Origin: Hippophae tibetana
Taxonomy: Eukaryota; Streptophyta; Magnoliopsida; Rosales; Elaeagnaceae
Assembly (NCBI GenBank): GCA_037013495.1
Contig: CM072810.1
Coordinates: 77,422,449 to 77,486,448, forward strand
Direction of reading: 5' to 3'
DNA: 64,000 nt
A program made the position numbers and the translations under genes. Shown here one piece after another: positions 1-11,439 of this stretch; position 1 is the stretch's first letter, and each line of letters opens with the position of its first letter. Under the pieces are notes generated by a model that was not told the origin of the DNA, made no database searches, and worked only from the letters and a program-made list of their open reading frames with translations.

Positions 1-29
1 TGTGAATAGTATCCATTTTATTTTTCTTT

Positions 30-51
30 CTCTTATATTTTTTAAAGAATA
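30..51 (+). other. Conserved T-tract box in subunit A
   Basis: The 22 bases here, with core TTATATTTTTTAAAG, are identical in subunit B at 391-412 although the flanking bases differ at about 40% of sites. It is the longest block shared between A and B that I found. A pyrimidine-rich stretch precedes it. Long T and A tracts like this are candidates for bent DNA or nucleosome positioning, which is an inference. A few copies carry changes such as TTTTTGAAAGG (for example near 1485 and 31820). Confidence 0.7.
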
Positions 52-215
52 TAGATTGAATGAAAAAAATAATAAATAACCCTAGGTGGGAACCAATATC
101 TTCATTACAACCCTTTTGAATAAAATCCAAAGTATGTAAAATGGAAATGGTGTGACTAACACATTAAAACCTTGCTAAGTGATGTAAATGATGCCATTTG
201 TGTTCCAAAATGAGG

Positions 216-240
216 TTCCTAATCAAGGAATATTAATATT
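216..240. other. TTCC/GGAA dyad followed by perfect 12-bp A+T palindrome (subunit A)
   Basis: TTCCT at 216-220 and AGGAA at 226-230 are inverted arms around a 5-bp spacer. They run directly into AATATTAATATT (229-240), which equals its own reverse complement. Other A subtypes read TTCC-aaatcaa-GGAA with the same palindrome, so the symmetry survives sequence change. Subunit B keeps the dyad at the same place. A symmetric protein site is possible but not shown. Confidence 0.65.
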
Positions 241-285
241 GTGTTAGTCTATACAATCTATGATTTGATATATTGTAATTCTTCT

Positions 286-313
286 TACGATAATAGAGTA
301 AACAATTATCGTA
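286..313. other. Long dyad: TACGATAAT - 10 bp - ATTATCGTA (subunit A1)
   Basis: The arms TACGATAAT (286-294) and ATTATCGTA (305-313) are perfect 9-bp inverted repeats around a 10-bp spacer, with arm starts 19 bp apart. This complete form is in most A1 units (also near 9671, 11115, 14004, 15448 and 17611). Most other subtypes read gtCGATAA[C/T]...TTATCG, which leaves 6-7 paired bases. The right arm lies in a block shared with subunit B (ATTATCGTAGT), but B lacks the left arm. Confidence 0.65.
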
Positions 314-390
314 GTTAATAGTTGGAAGTCATATTTATCAAATGTTTTGTTGTTTTCGAAAATGTGAGCAATATTCCCTTCTTTTCTCTT

Positions 391-412
391 CTCTTATATT
401 TTTTAAAGAATA
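391..412 (+). other. Conserved T-tract box in subunit B
   Basis: This is the B counterpart of the box at 30-51, base for base the same. Because A and B have diverged elsewhere, identity here suggests constraint or repeated conversion. No protein binding can be shown from sequence alone. Confidence 0.7.
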
Positions 413-573
413 GAGACTGATTGAATAAATTAATAAATAACTCTTGGTCGGAACCAATTTCTTCTTTATAGCCCTTTGAATAAAACCGAAAGGAAGTAAA
501 ATGGAATGTTGAAACAAAACGTTTAAACCTTATTTAAGTGAGGTAAACGATGGAATTTGTGTACAAAAATGAG

Positions 574-590
574 TTTCCAAAGCAAGGAAA
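574..590. other. TTTCC/GGAAA dyad in subunit B
   Basis: TTTCC (574-578) and GGAAA (586-590) are inverted arms around a 7-bp spacer, at the position matching the TTCC/GGAA dyad of A. The next bases, ATTAATATT, match half of the A palindrome, but the full 12-bp symmetry has two mismatched positions in B. Confidence 0.55.
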
Positions 591-2135
591 ATTAATATTG
601 TGTGAATCTATACGATCTTCAATTTGGTATATTACAATAGCCGTTTCAATACACGAGTACAAGATTATCGTAGTGAATAGTGCGACACATATTTATTAAT
701 TTTTTTGTTGTCTTTTAAAATGTGAATAGTATCCATTTTATTTTTCTTTCTCTTATATTTTTTAAAGAATATAGATTGAATGAAAACAATAATAAATAAC
801 CCTTTGTTGGCACCAATATCTTCATTACAGCTCTTTTGAATAAAATCCAAAGTATGTAAAACGGAAATGGTGTGACAAAAACATTAAAACCTTGCTAAGT
901 GATGTAAATAATGCCATTTGTGTTCAAAAATGAGGTTCCAAATCAAGGAATATTAATATTGTGTTAGTCTATACAATCTATGATTTGATATATTGTAATT
1001 CTTCTATCGATAACAGAGTAAACAATTATCGTAGTTAATAGTTGGAAGTCATATTTATCAAATGTTTTGTTGTTTTCGAAAATGTGAGCAATATTCCCTT
1101 CTTTTTCTCTTCTCTTATATTTTTTAAAGAATAGAGATTGATTGAATAAATTAATAAATAACCCTTGGTCGGAACCAATTTAATCTTTATAGCACTTTTG
1201 AATAAAACCGAAAGGAAGTAAAATGGAAATGTTGCAACAAAACGTTTAAACCCTATTTAAGTGACCTAAACGATGGAATTTGTGGACAAAAATGAGTTTC
1301 CAAAGCAAGGAAAATTAATATTGTGTGAATATATACGATCTTCAATTTGATATATTATAATAGCCATTTCAATACACGAGTACAAGATTATCGTAGTGAA
1401 TAGTTGCGACACATATTTATTAATTTATTTGTTGTCTTTGAAAATGTGAATAGTATCCATTTTATTTTTCTTTTTCTTATATTTTTGAAAGGATATAGAT
1501 TGAATGAAAAAAATAATAAATACCCCTAGGTGGGCACCAATATCTTCATTACAGCTCTTTTGAATAAAATCCAAAGTATATAAAACGGAAATGGTGTGAC
1601 AAACACATTAAAACCTTGCTAAGTTATGTAAATGATGCCATTTGTGTTCCAAAATGAGGTTCCAAATCAAGGAATATTAATATTGTGTTAGTCTATACAA
1701 TCTATGATTTGATATATTGTAATTCTTCTATCGATAACAGAGTAAACAATTATCGTAGTTAATAGTTGGAAGTCATATTTATCAAATGCTTTGTTGTTTT
1801 CGAAATTGTGAGCAATATTCCCTTCTTTTTCTCTTCTCTTATATTTTTTAATTAATAGAGATTGATTGAATAAATTAATAAATAACCCTTGGTCGGAACC
1901 AATTTATTCTTTATAGATCTTTTGAACAAAACCGAAAGGAAGTAAAATGAAATGTTGAAAAAAAACGTTTAAAGCCTATTTAATGGACGTAAAGGATGGA
2001 ATTTGTGTACAAAAATGAGTTTCCATAGCAAGGAAAATTAATATTGTGTGAATCTATACGATCTTCAATTTGATATATTACAATAGCCGTTTCAATACAC
2101 GAGTACAAGATTATCGTAGTGAATAGTTGCGACAC

Positions 2136-4616
2136 ATATTTATTAATTTATTTGTTGTCTTTTAAAATGTGAATAGTATCCATTTTATTTTTCTTTCTCT
2201 TATATTTTTTAAAGGATATAGATTGAATGAAAAAAATAATAAATACCCCTAGGTGGGCACCAATATATTCATTACAGCTCTTTTGAATAAAATCCATAGT
2301 ATGTAAAACAGAAATGGTGTGACAAAAACATTAAAACCTTGCTAAGTGATGTAAATAATGCCATTTGTGTTCAAAAATGAGGTTCCAAATCAAGGAATAT
2401 TAATATTGTGTTAGTCTATACAATCTATGATTTGATATATTGTAATTCTTCTGTCGATAACAGAGTAAACAATTATCGTAGTTAATAGTTGGAAGTCATA
2501 TTTATCAAATGCTTTGTTGTTTTCGAAAATGTGAGCAATATTCCCTTCTTTTTCTCTTCTCTTATATTTTTTAAAGAATAGAGATTGATTGAATAAATTA
2601 ATAAATAACCCTTGGTCGGAACCAATTTCGTCTTTATAGCCCTTTGAATAAAACTGAAAGAAAGTAAAATGCAATGTTGAAACAAAACGTTTAAACCCTA
2701 TTTAAGTGACGTAAACGATGGAATTTGTGTACCAAAATGAGTTTCCAAAGCAAGGAAAATTAATATTGTGTGAATATATACGATCTTCAATTTGGTATAT
2801 TACAATAGCCGTTTCAATACACGAGTACAAGATTATCGTAGTGAATAGTGCGACACATATTTATTAATTTTTTTGTTGTCTTTTAAAATGTGAATAGTAT
2901 CCATTTTATTTTTCTTTCTCTTATATTTTTTAAAGAATATAGATTGAATGAAAACAATAATAAATAACCCTTTGTTGGCACCAATATCTTCATTACAGCT
3001 CTTTTGAATAAAATCCATAGTATGTAAAACAGAAATGGTGTGACAAAAACATTAAAACCTTGCTAAGTGATGTAAATAATGCCATTTGTGTTCAAAAATG
3101 AGGTTCCAAATCAAGGAATATTAATATTGTGTTAGTCTATACAATCTATGATTTGATATATTGTAATTCTTCTATCGATAACAGAGTAAACAATTATCGT
3201 AGTTAATAGTTGGAAGTCATATTTATCAAATGTTTTGTTGTTTTCGAAAATGTGAGCAATATTCCCTTCTTTTTCTCTTCTCTTATATTTTTTAAAGAAT
3301 AGAGATTGATTGAATAAATTAATAAATAACCCTTGGTCGGAACCAATTTCTTCTTTATAGCCCTTTGAATAAAACCGAAAGAAAGTAAAATGGAATGTTG
3401 ATACAAAACATTTAAACCGTATTTAAGTGACGTAAACGATGGAATTTTTGTACAAAAATGAGTTTCCAAAGCAAGGAAAATTAATATTGTGTGAATCTAT
3501 ACGATCTTCAATTTGATGTATTACAATAGCCGTTTCAATACACGAGTACAAGATTATCGTAGTGAATAGTTGCGACATATATTTATTAATTTATTTGTTG
3601 TCTTTTAAAATGTGAATAGTATCCATTTTATTTTTCTTTCTCTTATATTTTTTAAAGGATATAGATTGAATGAAAAAAATAATAAATACCCCTAGGTGGG
3701 CACCAATATATTCATTACAGCTCTTTTGAATAAAATCCATAGTATGTAAAACAGAAATGGTGTGACAAAAACATTAAAACCTTGCTAAGTGATGTAAATA
3801 ATGCCATTTGTGTTCAAAAATGAGGTTCCAAATCAAGGAATATTAATATTATGTTAGTCTATACAATCTATGATTTGATATATTGTAATTCTTCTGTCGA
3901 TAACAGAGTAAACAATTATCGTAGTTAATAGTTGGAAGTCATATTTATCAAATGCTTTGTTGTTTTCGAAAATGTGAGCAATATTCCCTTCTTTTTCTCT
4001 TCTCTTATATTTTTTAAAGAATAGAGATTGATTGAATAAATTAATAAATAACCCTTGGTCGGAACCAATTTCGTCTTTATAGCCCTTTGAATAAAACTGA
4101 AAGAAAGTAAAATGCAATGTTGAAACAAAACGTTTAAACCCTATTTAAGTGACGTAAACGATGGAATTTGTGTACCAAAATGAGTTTCCAAAGCAAGGAA
4201 AATTAATATTGTGTGAATATATACGATCTTCAATTTGGTATATTACAATAGCCGTTTCAATACACGAGTACAAGATTATCGTAGTGAATAGTGCGACACA
4301 TATTTATTAATTTTTTTGTTGTCTTTTAAAATGTGAATAGTATCCATTTTATTTTTCTTTCTCTTATATTTTTTAAAGAATATAGATTGAATGAAAACAA
4401 TAATAAATATCCCTTTGTTGGCACCAATATCTTCATTACAGCTCTTTTGAATAAAATCCATAGTATGTAAAACAGAAATGGTGTGACAAAAACATTAAAA
4501 CCTTGCTAAGTGATGTAAATAATGCCATTTGTGTTCAAAAATGAGGTTCCAAATCAAGGAATATTAATATTGTGTTAGTCTATACAATCTATGATTTGAT
4601 ATATTGTAATTCTTCT
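2136..4616. repeat. 1443-bp (two-dimer) tandem duplication
   Basis: Bases 2136-3173 reappear at 3579-4616 with a shift of 1443 bp and only scattered differences (for example g to a in attgtgttag near 3851). Shared rare markers include accaatatattcattacag with aaaatccatag in A3, and gtaaaatgcaatg in B. The match stops at 3174/4617 (cttctAtcg versus cttctGtcg), so the second copy is incomplete or was overwritten further right. The shift is exactly two dimers. Confidence 0.8.
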
Positions 4617-7600
4617 GTCGATAACAGAGTAAACAATTATCGTAGTTAATAGTTGGAAGTCATATTTATCAAATGTTTTGTTGTTTTCGAAAATGTGAGC
4701 AATATTCCCTTCTTTTTCTCTTCTCTTATATTTTTTAAAGAATAGAGATTGATTGAATAAATTAATAAATAACCCTTGGTCGGAACCAATTTCGTCTTTA
4801 TAGCCCTTTGAATAAAACTGAAAGAAAGTAAAATGGAATGTTGAAACAAAACGTTTAAACCCTATTTAAGTGACGTAAACGATGGAATTTGTGTACAAAA
4901 ATGAGTTTCCAAAGCAAGGAAAATTAATATTGTGTGAATATATACGATCTTCAATTTGGTATATTACAATAGCCGTTTCAATACAGGAGTACAAGATTAT
5001 CGTAGTGAATAGTGCGACACATATTTATTAATTTTTTTGTTGTCTTTTAAAATGTGAATAGTATCCATTTTATTTTTCTTTCTCTTATATTTTTTAAAGA
5101 ATAAAGATTGAATGAAAACAATAATAAATAACCCTTTGTTGGCACCAATATCTTCATTACAGCCCTTTTGAATAAAATCCAAAGTATGTAAAACGGAAAT
5201 GCTGTGACAAAAACATTAAAACCTTGCTAAGTGATGTAAATAATGCCATTTGTGTTCAAAAATGAGGTTGCAAATCAAGGAATATTAATGTTGTGTTAGT
5301 CTATATAATCTGTGATTTGATATATTGTAATTCTTCTGTCGATAACAGAGTAAACAATTATCGTAGTTAATAGTTGGAAGTCATATTTATCAAATGTTTT
5401 GTTATTTTCGAAAATGTGAGCAATATTCCCTTCTTTTTCTCTTCTCTTATATTTTTTAAAGAATAGAGATTGATTGAATAAATTAATAAATAACCCTTGG
5501 TCGGAACCAATTTAATCTTTATAGCACTTTTGAATAAAACCGAAAGGAAGTAAAATGGAAATGTTGCAACAAAACGTTTAAACCCTATTTAAGTGACGTA
5601 AACGATGGAATTTGTGTACAAAAATGAGTTTCCAAAGCAAGGAAAATTAATATTGTGTGAATCTATATGATCTTCAATTTGATATATTATAATAGCCGTT
5701 TCAATACACGAGTACAAGATTATAGTAGTGAATAGTTGCGACACATATTTATTAATTTATTTGTTGTCTTTGAAAATGTGAATAGTATCCATTTTATTTT
5801 TCTTTCTCTTATATTTTGTAGAGAATATAGATTGAATGAAAAAAATAATAAATAACCCTAGGTGGGAACCAATATCTTCATTACAACCCTTTTGAATAAA
5901 ATCCAAAGTATGTAAAATGGAAATGGTGTGACTAACACATTAAAACCTTGCTAAGTGATGTAAATGATGCCATTTGTGTTCCCAAATGAGGTTCCTAATC
6001 AAGGAATATTAATATTGTGTTAGTCTATACAATCTATGATTTGATATATTGTAATTCTTCTGTCGATAATAGAGTAAACAATTATCGTAGTTAATAGTTG
6101 GAAGTCATATTTATCAAATGTTTTGTTGTTTTCGAAAATGTGAGCAATATTCCCTTCTTTTCTCTTCTCTTATATTTTTTAAAGAATAGAGACTGATTGA
6201 ATAAATTAATAAATAACTCTTGGTCGGAACCAATTTCTTCTTTATAGCCCTTTGAATAAAACCGAAAGGAAGTAAAATGGAATGTTGAAACAAAACGTTT
6301 AAACCTTATTTAAGTGAGGTAAACGATGGAATTTGTGTACAAAAATGAGTTTCCAAAGCAAGGAAAATTAATATTGTGTGAATCTATACGATCTTCAATT
6401 TAATATATTATAATAGCCGTTTCAATACACGAGTACAAGATTATAGTAGTGAATAGTTGCGACACATATTTATTAATTTATTTGTTGTCTTTGAAAATGT
6501 GAATAGTATCCATTTTATTTTTCTTTCTCTTATATTTTTTAAAGAATATAGATTGAATGAAAAAAATAATAAATAACCCTAGGTGGGAACCAATATCTTC
6601 ATTACAACCCTTTTGAATAAAATCCAAAGTATGTAAAATGGTAATGGTGTGACTAACACATTAAAACCTTGCTAAGTGAGGTAAATGATGCCATTTGTGT
6701 TCCAAAATGAGGTTCCTAATCAAGGAATATTAATATTGTGTTAGTCTATACAATCTATGATTTGATATATTGTAATTCTTCTGTCGATAACAGAGTAAAC
6801 AATTATCGTAGTTAATAGTTGGAAGTCATATTTATCAAATGTTTTGTTGTTTTCGAAAATGTGAGCAATATTCCCTTCTTTTTCTCTTCTCTTATATTTT
6901 TTAAAGAATAGAGATTGATTGAATAAATTAATAAATAACCCTTGGTCGGAACCAATTTCGTCTTTATAGCCCTTTGAATAAAACTGAAAGAAAGTAAAAT
7001 GGAATGTTGAAACAAAACGTTTAAACCCTATTTAAGTGACGTAAACGATGGAATTTGTGTACAAAAATGAGTTTCCAAAGCAAGGAAAATTAATATTGTG
7101 TGAATATATACGATCTTCAATTTGGTATATTACAATAGCCGTTTCAATACACGAGTACAAGATTATCGTAGTGAATAGTGCGACACATATTTATTAATTT
7201 TTTTGTTGTCTTTTAAAATGTGAATAGTATCCATTTTATTTTTCTTTCTCTTATATTTTTTAAAGAATATAGATTGAATGCAAACAATAATAAATAACCC
7301 TTTGTTGGCACCAATATCTTCATTACAGCTCTTTTGAATAAAATCCAAAGTATGTAAAACGGAAATGCTGTGACAAAAACATTAAAACCTTGCTAAGTGA
7401 TGTAAATAATGCCATTTGTGTTCAAAAATGAGGTTGCAAATCAAGGAATATTAATGTTGTGTTAGTCTATATAATCTGTGATTTGATATATTGTAATTCT
7501 TCTGTCGATAACAGAGTAAACAATTATCGTAGTTAATAGTTGGAAGTCATATTTATCAAATGTTTTGTTGTTTTCGAAAATGTGAGCAATATTCCCTTGT

Positions 7601-7763
7601 TTTTCTCTTCTCTTATATTTTTTAAAGAATAGAGATTGATTGAATAAATTAATAAATAACCCTTGGTCGGAACCAATTTAATCTTTATAGCACTTTTGAA
7701 TAAAACCGAAAGGAAGTAAAATGGAAATGTTGCAACAAAACGTTTAAACCCTATTTAAGTGAC
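4552..7763. repeat. 2166-bp (three-dimer) tandem duplication
   Basis: Bases 4552-5597 reappear at 6718-7763, a shift of 2166 bp. Shared rare markers are aatttcgtcttta in B (4793/6959), aaatgctgtgac in A2 (5201/7367) and attaatgttgtg. Single-base differences include gttAttttcg near 5403 versus gttGttttcg. The left limit is set by ggttcc-A versus ggttcc-T at 4551/6717. Between the two matches lie A1-B2 and A1-B dimers. Confidence 0.8.
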
Positions 7764-10700
7764 CTAAACGATGGAATTTGTGGACAAAAATGAGTTTCCA
7801 AAGCAAGGAAAATTAATATTGTGTGAATCTATACGATCTTCAATTTAATATATTATAATAGCCATTTCAATACACGAGTACAAGATTATAGTAGTGAATA
7901 GTTGCGACACATATTTATTAATTTATTTGTTGTCTTTGAAAATGTGAATAGTATCCATTTTATTTTTCTTTCTCTTATATTTTTTAAAGAATATAGATTG
8001 AATGAAAAAAATAATAAATAACCCTAGGTGGGAACCAATATCTTCATTACAACCCTTTTGAATAAAATCCAAAGTATGTAAAATGGTAATGGTGTGACTA
8101 ACACATTAAAACCTTGCTAAGTGATGTAAATGATGCCATTTGTGTTCCAAAATGAGGTTCCTAATCAAGGAATATTAATATTGTGTTAGTCTATACAATC
8201 TATGATTTGATATAATGTAATTCTTCTGTCGATAATAGAGTAAACAATTATCGTAGTTAATAGTTGGAAGTCATATTTATCAAATGTTTTGTTGTTTTCG
8301 AAAATGTGAGCAATATTCCCTTCTTTTCTCTTCTCTTATATTTTTTAAAGAATAGAGACTGATTGAATAAATTAATAAATAACTCTTGGTCGGAACCAAT
8401 TTCTTATTTATAGCCCTTTGAATAAAACCGAAAGGAAGTAAAATGGAATGTTGAAACAAAACGTTTAAACCCTATTTAAGTGACGTAAACGATGGAATTT
8501 GTGTACAAAAATGAGTTTCCAAAGCAAGGAAAACTAATATTGTGTGAATCTATACGATCTTCAATATGGTATATTACAATAGCCATTTCAATACACGAGT
8601 ACAAGATTATCGTAGTGAATAGTTGCGACACATATTTATTAATTTATTTGTTGTCTTTGAAAATGTGAATAGTATCCATTTTATTTTTCTTTCTCTTATA
8701 TTTTTTAAAGAATATAGATTGAATGAAAAAAATAATAAATAACCCTTTGTTGGCACCAATATCTTCATTACAGCTCTTTTGAATAAAATCCAAAGTATGT
8801 AAAACGGAAATGCTGTGACAAAAACATTAAAACCTTGCTAAGTGATGTAAATAATGCCATTTGTGTTCAAAAATGAGGTTGCAAATCAAGGAATATTAAT
8901 GTTGTGTTAGTCTATATAATCTGTGATTTGATATATTGTAATTCTTCTGTCGATAACAGAGTAAACAATTATCGTAGTTAATAGTTGGAAGTCATATTTA
9001 TCAAATGTTTTGTTGTTTTCGAAAATGTGAGCAATATTCCCTTGTTTTTCTCTTCTCTTATATTTTTTAAAGAATAGAGATTGATTGAATAAATTAATAA
9101 ATAACCCTTGGTCGGAACCAATTTAATCTTTATAGCACTTTTGAATAAAACCGAAAGGAAGTAAAATGGAAATGTTGCAACAAAACGTTTAAACCCTATT
9201 TAAGTGACCTAAACGATGGAATTTGTGGACAAAAATGAGTTTCCAAAGCAAGGAAAATTAATATTGTGTGAATCTATACGATCTTCAATTTGATATGTTA
9301 TAATAGCCGTTTCAATACACGAGTACAAGATTATAGTAGTGAATAGTTGCGACACATATTTATTAATTTATTTGTTGTCTTTGAAAATGTGAATAGTATC
9401 CATTTTATTTTTCTTTCTCTTATATTTTTTAAAGAATATAGATTGAATGAAAAAAATAATAAATAACCCTAGGTGGGAACCAATATCTTCATTACAACCC
9501 TTTTGAATAAAATCCAAAGTATGTAAAATGGAAATGGTGTGACTAACACATTAAAACCTTGCTAAGTGATGTAAATGATGCCATTTGTGTTCCAAAATGA
9601 GGTTCCTAATCAAGGAATATTAATATTGTGTTAGTCTATACAATCTATGATTTGATATATTGTAATTCTTCTTACGATAATAGAGTAAACAATTATCGTA
9701 GTTAATAGTTGGAAGTCATATTTATCAAATGTTTTGTTGTTTTCGAAAATGTGAGCAATATTCCCTTCTTTTCTCTTCTCTTATATTTTTTAAAGAATAG
9801 AGACTGATTGAATAAATTAATAAATAACTCTTGGTCGGAACCAATTTCTTCTTTATAGCCCTTTGAATAAAACCGAAAGGAAGTAAAATGGAATGTTGAA
9901 ACAAAACGTTTAAACCTTATTTAAGTGAGGTAAACGATGGAATTTGTGTACAAAAATGAGTTTCCAAAGCAAGGAAAATTAATATTGTGTGAATCTATAC
10001 GATCTTCAATTTGGTATATTACAATAGCCGTTTCAATACACGAGTACAAGATTATCGTAGTGAATAGTGCGACACATATTTATTAATTTTTTTGTTGTCT
10101 TTTAAAATGTGAATAGTATCCATTTTATTTTTCTTTCTCTTATATTTTTTAAAGAATATAGATTGAATGAAAACAATAATAAATAACCCTTTGTTGGCAC
10201 CAATATCTTCATTACAGCTCTTTTGAATAAAATCCAAAGTATGTAAAACGGAAATGGTATGACAAAAACATTAAAACCTTGCTAAGTGATGTAAATAATG
10301 CCATTTGTGTTCAAAAATGAGGTTGCAAATCAAGGAATATTAATGTTGTGTTAGTCTATATAATCTGTGATTTGATATATTGTAATTCTTCTGTCGATAA
10401 CAGAGTAAACAATTATCGTAGTTAATAGTTGGAAGTCATATTTATCAAATGTTTTGTTGTTTTCGAAAATGTGAGCAATATTCCCTTCTTTTTCTCTTCT
10501 CTTATATTTTTTAAAGAATAGAGAGTGATTGAATAAATTAATAAATAACCCTTGGTCGGAACCAATTTAATCTTTATAGCACTTTTGAATAAAACCGAAG
10601 GGAAGTCAAATGGAAATGTTGCAACAAAACGTTTAAACCCTATTTAAGTGACCTAAACGATGGAATTTGTGGACAAAAATGAGTTTCCAAAGCAAGGAAA

Positions 10701-11439
10701 ATTAATATTGTGTGAATCTATACGATCTTCAATTTGATATATTATAATAGCCGTTTCAATACACGAGTACAAGATTATCGTAGTGAATAGTTGCGACACA
10801 TATTTATTAATTTATTTGTTGTCTTTGAAAATGTGAATAGTATCCATTTTATTTTTCTTTCTCTTATATTTTTTAAAGAATATAGATTGAATGAAAAAAA
10901 TAATAAATAACCCTAGGTGGGAACCAATATCTTCATTACAACCCTTTTGAATAAAATCCAAAGTATGTAAAATGGAAATGGTGTGACTAACACATTAAAA
11001 CCTTGCTAAGTGATGTAAATGATGCCATTTGTGTTCCAAAATGAGGTTCCTAATCAAGGAATATTAATATTGTGTTAGTCTATACAATCTATGATTTGAT
11101 ATATTGTAATTCTTCTTACGATAATAGAGTAAACAATTATCGTAGTTAATAGTTGGAAGTCATATTTATCAAATGTTTTGTTGTTTTCGAAAATGTGAGC
11201 AATATTCCCTTCTTTTCTCTTCTCTTATATTTTTTAAAGAATAGAGACTGATTGAATAAATTAATAAATAACTCTTGGTCGGAACCAATTTCTTCTTTAT
11301 AGCCCTTTGAATAAAACCGAAAGGAAGTAAAATGGAATGTTGAAACAAAACGTTTAAACCTTATTTAAGTGAGGTAAACGATGGAATTTGTGTACAAAAA
11401 TGAGTTTCCAAAGCAAGGAAAATTAATATTGTGTGAATC
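7107..11439. repeat. 4333-bp higher-order repeat, copy 1 (six dimers)
   Basis: Six dimers alternate A2-B1 and A1-B2, so the segment is three tetramers of about 1444 bp. Its left limit is the a/c difference at 7106/11439. Private markers repeated exactly 4333 bp later are caaacaat in A2 (7281), gatataatgt in A1 (about 8210), tttcttattta in B2 (about 8401) and ggtaatggtg (about 8083). B1 here reads tttaatctttatagcac and gtggacaaaa; B2 reads tttcttctttatagccc and gtgtacaaaa. Confidence 0.9.

Larger units (their letters stand above)
1..362 (+). repeat. Satellite subunit A (subtype A1), first copy as exemplar
   Basis: This 362-bp unit runs from TGTGAATAG to the base before TGTGAGCAA. In order it holds a pyrimidine-rich stretch, a T6 tract (about 37-43), an A-rich stretch, the subtype marker ccctaggtgggaacc (about 80-95), a TTCC/GGAA dyad followed by an A+T palindrome (216-240), a long dyad (286-313) and a T/A-rich tail. 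Subtype A1 occurs only in the left 19 kb of the window, always next to B2 in the regular part of the array. The choice of first base is arbitrary, as in any tandem array. Confidence 0.95.
363..720 (+). repeat. Satellite subunit B (subtype B2), first copy as exemplar
   Basis: This 358-bp unit is clearly homologous to A. By hand alignment the first about 128 bases of A and B are about 80% identical, including 20-odd consecutive identical bases around the T6 tract; the rest is less similar. Subtype B2 is marked by ctcttggtcgg; most others read cccttggtcgg (B1). B units differ by a T in the run before gaataaaacc (gccctttgaata versus gcacttttgaata), which accounts for units of 358-361 bp and for the shifting minus-strand frames. 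Confidence 0.95.
1..2135. repeat. Left array segment: mixed A1, A2 and A3 dimers
   Basis: Three dimers: A1-B2 (1-720), A2-B1 (721-1444) and A3 followed by a B1-like unit with tttattctttatagatc. The first dimer matches the A1-B2 units of the regular array at 9.4, 10.8, 13.7 and 15.2 kb. No longer-range order is visible because the segment is cut by the window edge. No gene is present. Confidence 0.8.

Noticed and set aside
1-362. Each 361-bp subunit being itself a dimer of about 180 bp
   Set aside because: Comparing the first and second halves of A by eye shows no convincing alignment.
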